DNA from: Wenzhouxiangella sp.
Lineage (GTDB): Bacteria > Pseudomonadota > Gammaproteobacteria > Xanthomonadales > Wenzhouxiangellaceae
Assembly (NCBI GenBank): GCA_021767625.1
Contig: JAASTB010000081.1
Coordinates: 1 to 8,277 of the forward strand
Length of the DNA stretch: 8,277 nt
Direction: 5' to 3'
A program made the position numbers and the translations under genes. The notes beneath the pieces are model-generated. The model was not told where the DNA came from and did not search any database. It saw only the letters and a program-made list of their open reading frames with translations. This document shows, piece after piece, positions 6,326-8,277 of this stretch. The first letter of the stretch is position 1. Each line of letters starts with the position of its first letter.

Positions 6326-6342
6326 GGGCAGGCGATGGATCG

Positions 6343-6371
6343 ATATTAGCCAAGCCCGCTCACACCGGCAA
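6343..6371 (-). promoter_or_regulatory. Predicted sigma70-type promoter for the tail-fibre/CC-propeller operon
   Basis: On the minus strand TTGCCG (6371-6366, four of six) and TAATAT (6348-6343, four of six) are separated by exactly 17 bases. Transcription would start near 6336, giving a leader of about 56 nt to ATG 6280. The AT-rich TAATAT stands out against the GC-rich background. This is the best promoter candidate in the window. Confidence 0.5.
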
Positions 6372-6412
6372 GCGCCGATCGCAGGAAAAGCGCTAGGATG
6401 ACCGAAGGCGCA

Positions 6413-6418
6413 AGGGAG
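6413..6418 (+). promoter_or_regulatory. Ribosome binding site for the crotonase gene
   Basis: AGGGAG ends eight bases before ATG 6427, favouring it over the TTG at 6424. A -10-like TAGGAT lies upstream at 6394-6399 without a clear -35. Confidence 0.6.
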
Positions 6419-6426
6419 AATCGTTG

Positions 6427-7200
6427 ATGAACGTGAAGATCGAATCGCGGGACCGCGTCTCCATCATCACCATCGACCGTCCGGGGCGCCGCAACGCGGT
6501 CGATGCGGACACGGCGCGCTTGCTCGACGAAGCGTTCGAGGTTTTCGAGCGGGATGCCGGGCTGCACGTTGCCATCCTCACGGGAGCGGAAGGCCACTTC
6601 TGCGCCGGGGCGGACCTGCAGGCCCTGGCCGGCGGCGAGGACGCGGCCAGGCGGGTCACGCAAGACCGGCCCGGGCCCATGGGACCCACGCGACGGCGCC
6701 TGGGCAAACCGGTGATCGCCGCCGTCGAGGGTCACGCGGTAGCCGGCGGGCTGGAGCTGGCCTGCTGGTGCGACCTGCGGGTCGCGGCGCGTTCGGCCGT
6801 CTTCGGGGTCTTCTGCCGCCGCTTCGGCGTGCCGCTGGTCGACGGCGGCACGGTCAGGCTGCCGCGCCTGATCGGGCAGTCGCGCGCGCTCGACATGATA
6901 CTCACGGGCCGGGCGGTCGATGCGGCCGAAGCCCTGGAATTCGGCCTGGTCAACCGGCTGGTCGACGACGGGCAGGCCCTGGATGCCGCGATCGAACTGG
7001 CACAATCCCTCGCCGCCCTGCCCCAGACCTGCCTGCGCAACGACCGCGAATCGGCGCTGCGTCAGTGGGCGCTCGACGAGGCGACGGCGCTTCGCCTCGA
7101 AGCGGAGCTCGGCCTGGCTAGCCTGGCAACGGGCGAGGCCGAAGAAGGCGCGACCCGGTTTACCCGCGGGGCGGGACGCGGCGGCGAGCCGACGACCTGA
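6427..7200 (+). CDS. Crotonase / enoyl-CoA hydratase-isomerase family protein
   Basis: A 257-residue cytoplasmic protein of normal crotonase length. The family binds acyl-CoA thioesters and stabilises an enolate in an oxyanion hole. The oxyanion-hole segments are visible: FCAGADLQAL at 58-67 and the EGHAVAGGLEL motif at 101-111. E110 matches the first catalytic glutamate of enoyl-CoA hydratase (E144 in the rat enzyme). The second (E164) would fall in FGVFCRRFGVPLVDGG, where the position appears to be C130, so simple hydration of enoyl-CoA is doubtful; isomerase, hydrolase or another crotonase reaction is possible. The rest (LPRLIGQSRALDMILTGR, then AAEALEFGLVNRLV) is typical, as is the C-terminal EEGATRF. 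The gene stands alone: divergent from the tail-fibre operon and convergent with the TonB receptor, with nine bases between stops. The neighbours give no hint of the substrate. Confidence 0.92.
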   Translation: MNVKIESRDRVSIITIDRPGRRNAVDADTARLLDEAFEVFERDAGLHVAILTGAEGHFCAGADLQALAGGEDAARRVTQDRPGPMGPTRRRLGKPVIAAVEGHAVAGGLELACWCDLRVAARSAVFGVFCRRFGVPLVDGGTVRLPRLIGQSRALDMILTGRAVDAAEALEFGLVNRLVDDGQALDAAIELAQSLAALPQTCLRNDRESALRQWALDEATALRLEAELGLASLATGEAEEGATRFTRGAGRGGEPTT

Positions 7201-7209
7201 ACAGCCCGC

Positions 7210-8277
7210 TCAGGGCCGCCAGGCGAGGCTGACGAACACGCTGCGGCCCGCGCCGGGAAAATAGCGGTAGTCGCCGAAGGCGTAGTCGGCGCGCTCGGCG
7301 TAGCGGCGATCGAGCAGGTTGCGCAACCTCAGCCCGAGCTGCCAGCGCTCACCGAGTTCGTAGCGCCCGGAGACATGCACCAGGGTGTGCCCGTCGTAGC
7401 GGCGTTCATTGGCCGCGTCGAGCCAGTAGTCACCGGTGTGCTCGGCGGCAAGTTGTGCGCTGACGCGGTCCGATGGGCGCCAGGTCAGGTCCGCGCTGGC
7501 CATGCGTCGCGGCGCGGCGGGAATCGTCCGCCCGGAAACGATGCGCTCCCCGCCCAGGTCGCGGTCGAAGCGATACCAGTGAACCGCATAACTGCCGCGC
7601 GCGCCCAACTCGAGCGTCGGCGCCAGCGCGTAGCCCAGCGAGAACTCGACGCCGCGATGCCCGGACTTGCCGTCGCTGACGTTGAAGCCCTCGCCGTCGC
7701 GAAAGATGTAGTTGCGCTTGCGCTGGTAGAAGGCGACCACTTCCCAGTCGAGTCGGCCGCTGCCGCGCAGGCCCAGCTCGAAGGCGTCGAGCTGCTCCGG
7801 TTCCAGGTCGGCGACATCCTGCCCGCGCTGCAGCCGGTAGAGTTCGGTGGCCTGCGGCGCGCGGAATCCGCGGGCCAGGCGCAGCCAGGCCAGCCCGGCG
7901 TCGAAGCGCCGGCTGAGCGTGAGTTCCGGCGCAGCTTCCAGGAAATCGTCGCTGCGGTCGGCGGGCCGGTTGTAGAGGCAGCCGCCGAGGTCGCAGGCCG
8001 TACCGTCCTCGGCCAGGTTGCCGGGGGTCGCACGGTTGTCGTAGTCGTAGCGGATCCAGTCCGCGTGAACTCCGGCCCGCAGCGCCCAGTCCGTCCCCAG
8101 CGTCCAGCGTCTCGCCAGGTAGCCGCCGAGCCGCTGACCGTCGACGACGTAATCGTAGTGAAGCCCGACCGGCCGAATTTCCGACAGGAAGGGCGGTCCG
8201 GGCGTGGGCTCATCCTGCCGCTGGGTAAGATCGCCGCGGAAGAGTTCGGCGTCGAATCCCCAGTCCCAGCTGCTGCC
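7210..8277 (-). CDS. TonB-dependent outer-membrane receptor, C-terminal 355 residues (partial, runs off right edge)
   Basis: The minus-strand frame is open from the window edge (first codon at 8277-8275) to TGA at 7212-7210. The fragment is a series of amphipathic strands of a beta-barrel, with receptor hallmarks: WLRLARGFRAPQATELYRL, LEPEQLDAFELGLRG, RNYIFRDGEGFNVSDGKS, HRGVEFSLGY, LRNLLDRRYAERADYAFGDY and RYFPGAGRSVFVSLAWRP at the end. The plug domain and TonB box lie outside the window. Such receptors import scarce ligands such as ferric siderophores, haem, vitamin B12 or oligosaccharides using TonB energy; the ligand cannot be told here. A probable extracellular loop near fragment residues 97-112 contains CDLGGC followed by LYNRPADRSDD, which could be disulfide-linked. 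The stop lies nine bases from that of the crotonase gene. Confidence 0.93.
   Translation of the reverse strand, partial: GSSWDWGFDAELFRGDLTQRQDEPTPGPPFLSEIRPVGLHYDYVVDGQRLGGYLARRWTLGTDWALRAGVHADWIRYDYDNRATPGNLAEDGTACDLGGCLYNRPADRSDDFLEAAPELTLSRRFDAGLAWLRLARGFRAPQATELYRLQRGQDVADLEPEQLDAFELGLRGSGRLDWEVVAFYQRKRNYIFRDGEGFNVSDGKSGHRGVEFSLGYALAPTLELGARGSYAVHWYRFDRDLGGERIVSGRTIPAAPRRMASADLTWRPSDRVSAQLAAEHTGDYWLDAANERRYDGHTLVHVSGRYELGERWQLGLRLRNLLDRRYAERADYAFGDYRYFPGAGRSVFVSLAWRP

Noticed and set aside
7196..7214. CCTGA...TCAGG inverted repeat containing both stop codons between the crotonase and TonB genes
   Set aside because: A stem of only five pairs with no T-run; it is too weak to call a terminator, and two TGA stops facing each other give part of it automatically.
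7680..7725. IFRDGEGF within the TonB receptor, similar to the IFRDxF tails
   Set aside because: It is internal, in a conserved barrel segment (RNYIFRDGEGFNVSD) far from the C-terminus, so the likeness is coincidental.
1..8277. tRNA, rRNA, CRISPR arrays, insertion sequences, attachment sites or prophage
   Set aside because: No cloverleaf, spaced direct repeats, transposase, integrase or phage structural genes were seen; the S74 domain alone does not indicate a phage.

Overview
The window is GC-rich bacterial DNA with densely packed genes, short gaps, and many secreted or outer-membrane products. TonB-dependent uptake, ASPIC/UnbV proteins and the 'tail fiber domain' secreted-protein family suggest a Gram-negative, probably a gammaproteobacterium of the Lysobacterales/Wenzhouxiangella type. 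That placement is inferred from family resemblance recalled from memory, not from a search.

Layout: (1) 1-125, minus strand: the first 41 codons of a gene leaving the window, possibly an FHA-type signalling protein. (2) 126-329: a divergent intergenic region with a perfect GNRA-capped hairpin. (3) 330-3834, plus strand: a translationally overlapped pair, a secreted seven-repeat FG-GAP/ASPIC-UnbV (CRTAC1-type) protein followed by a secreted vanadium-haloperoxidase-like enzyme carrying essentially the whole vanadate-binding motif set. (4) 3831-6280, minus strand: a two-gene operon meeting the first pair head-on with interlocked stop codons. Its promoter-proximal gene is a secreted tail-fibre-like protein with a C-terminal S74 chaperone domain, split by an apparent one-base frameshift in a run of five C. 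Its second gene is a secreted beta-propeller-like protein whose only cysteines are three CC pairs about 100 residues apart. (5) 6427-7200, plus strand: a crotonase-family protein with one of the two usual hydratase glutamates replaced. (6) 7210-8277, minus strand: the C-terminal 355 residues of a TonB-dependent receptor, continuing off the right edge.

The most interesting signal is at the centre. The haloperoxidase and the CC-propeller, on opposite strands, end in nearly the same peptide (IFRDEFSSP and IFRDRFEAP). The CRTAC1-type protein ends in a weaker version (LFQNRFQ). All three begin with signal peptides. This looks like a short shared C-terminal tag on exported proteins, and its coding produces a 12-of-13 inverted repeat across the convergent junction. 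Together with the frameshifted fibre gene, genes 330-6280 look like a cell-surface or extracellular module. A joint function is inference only.
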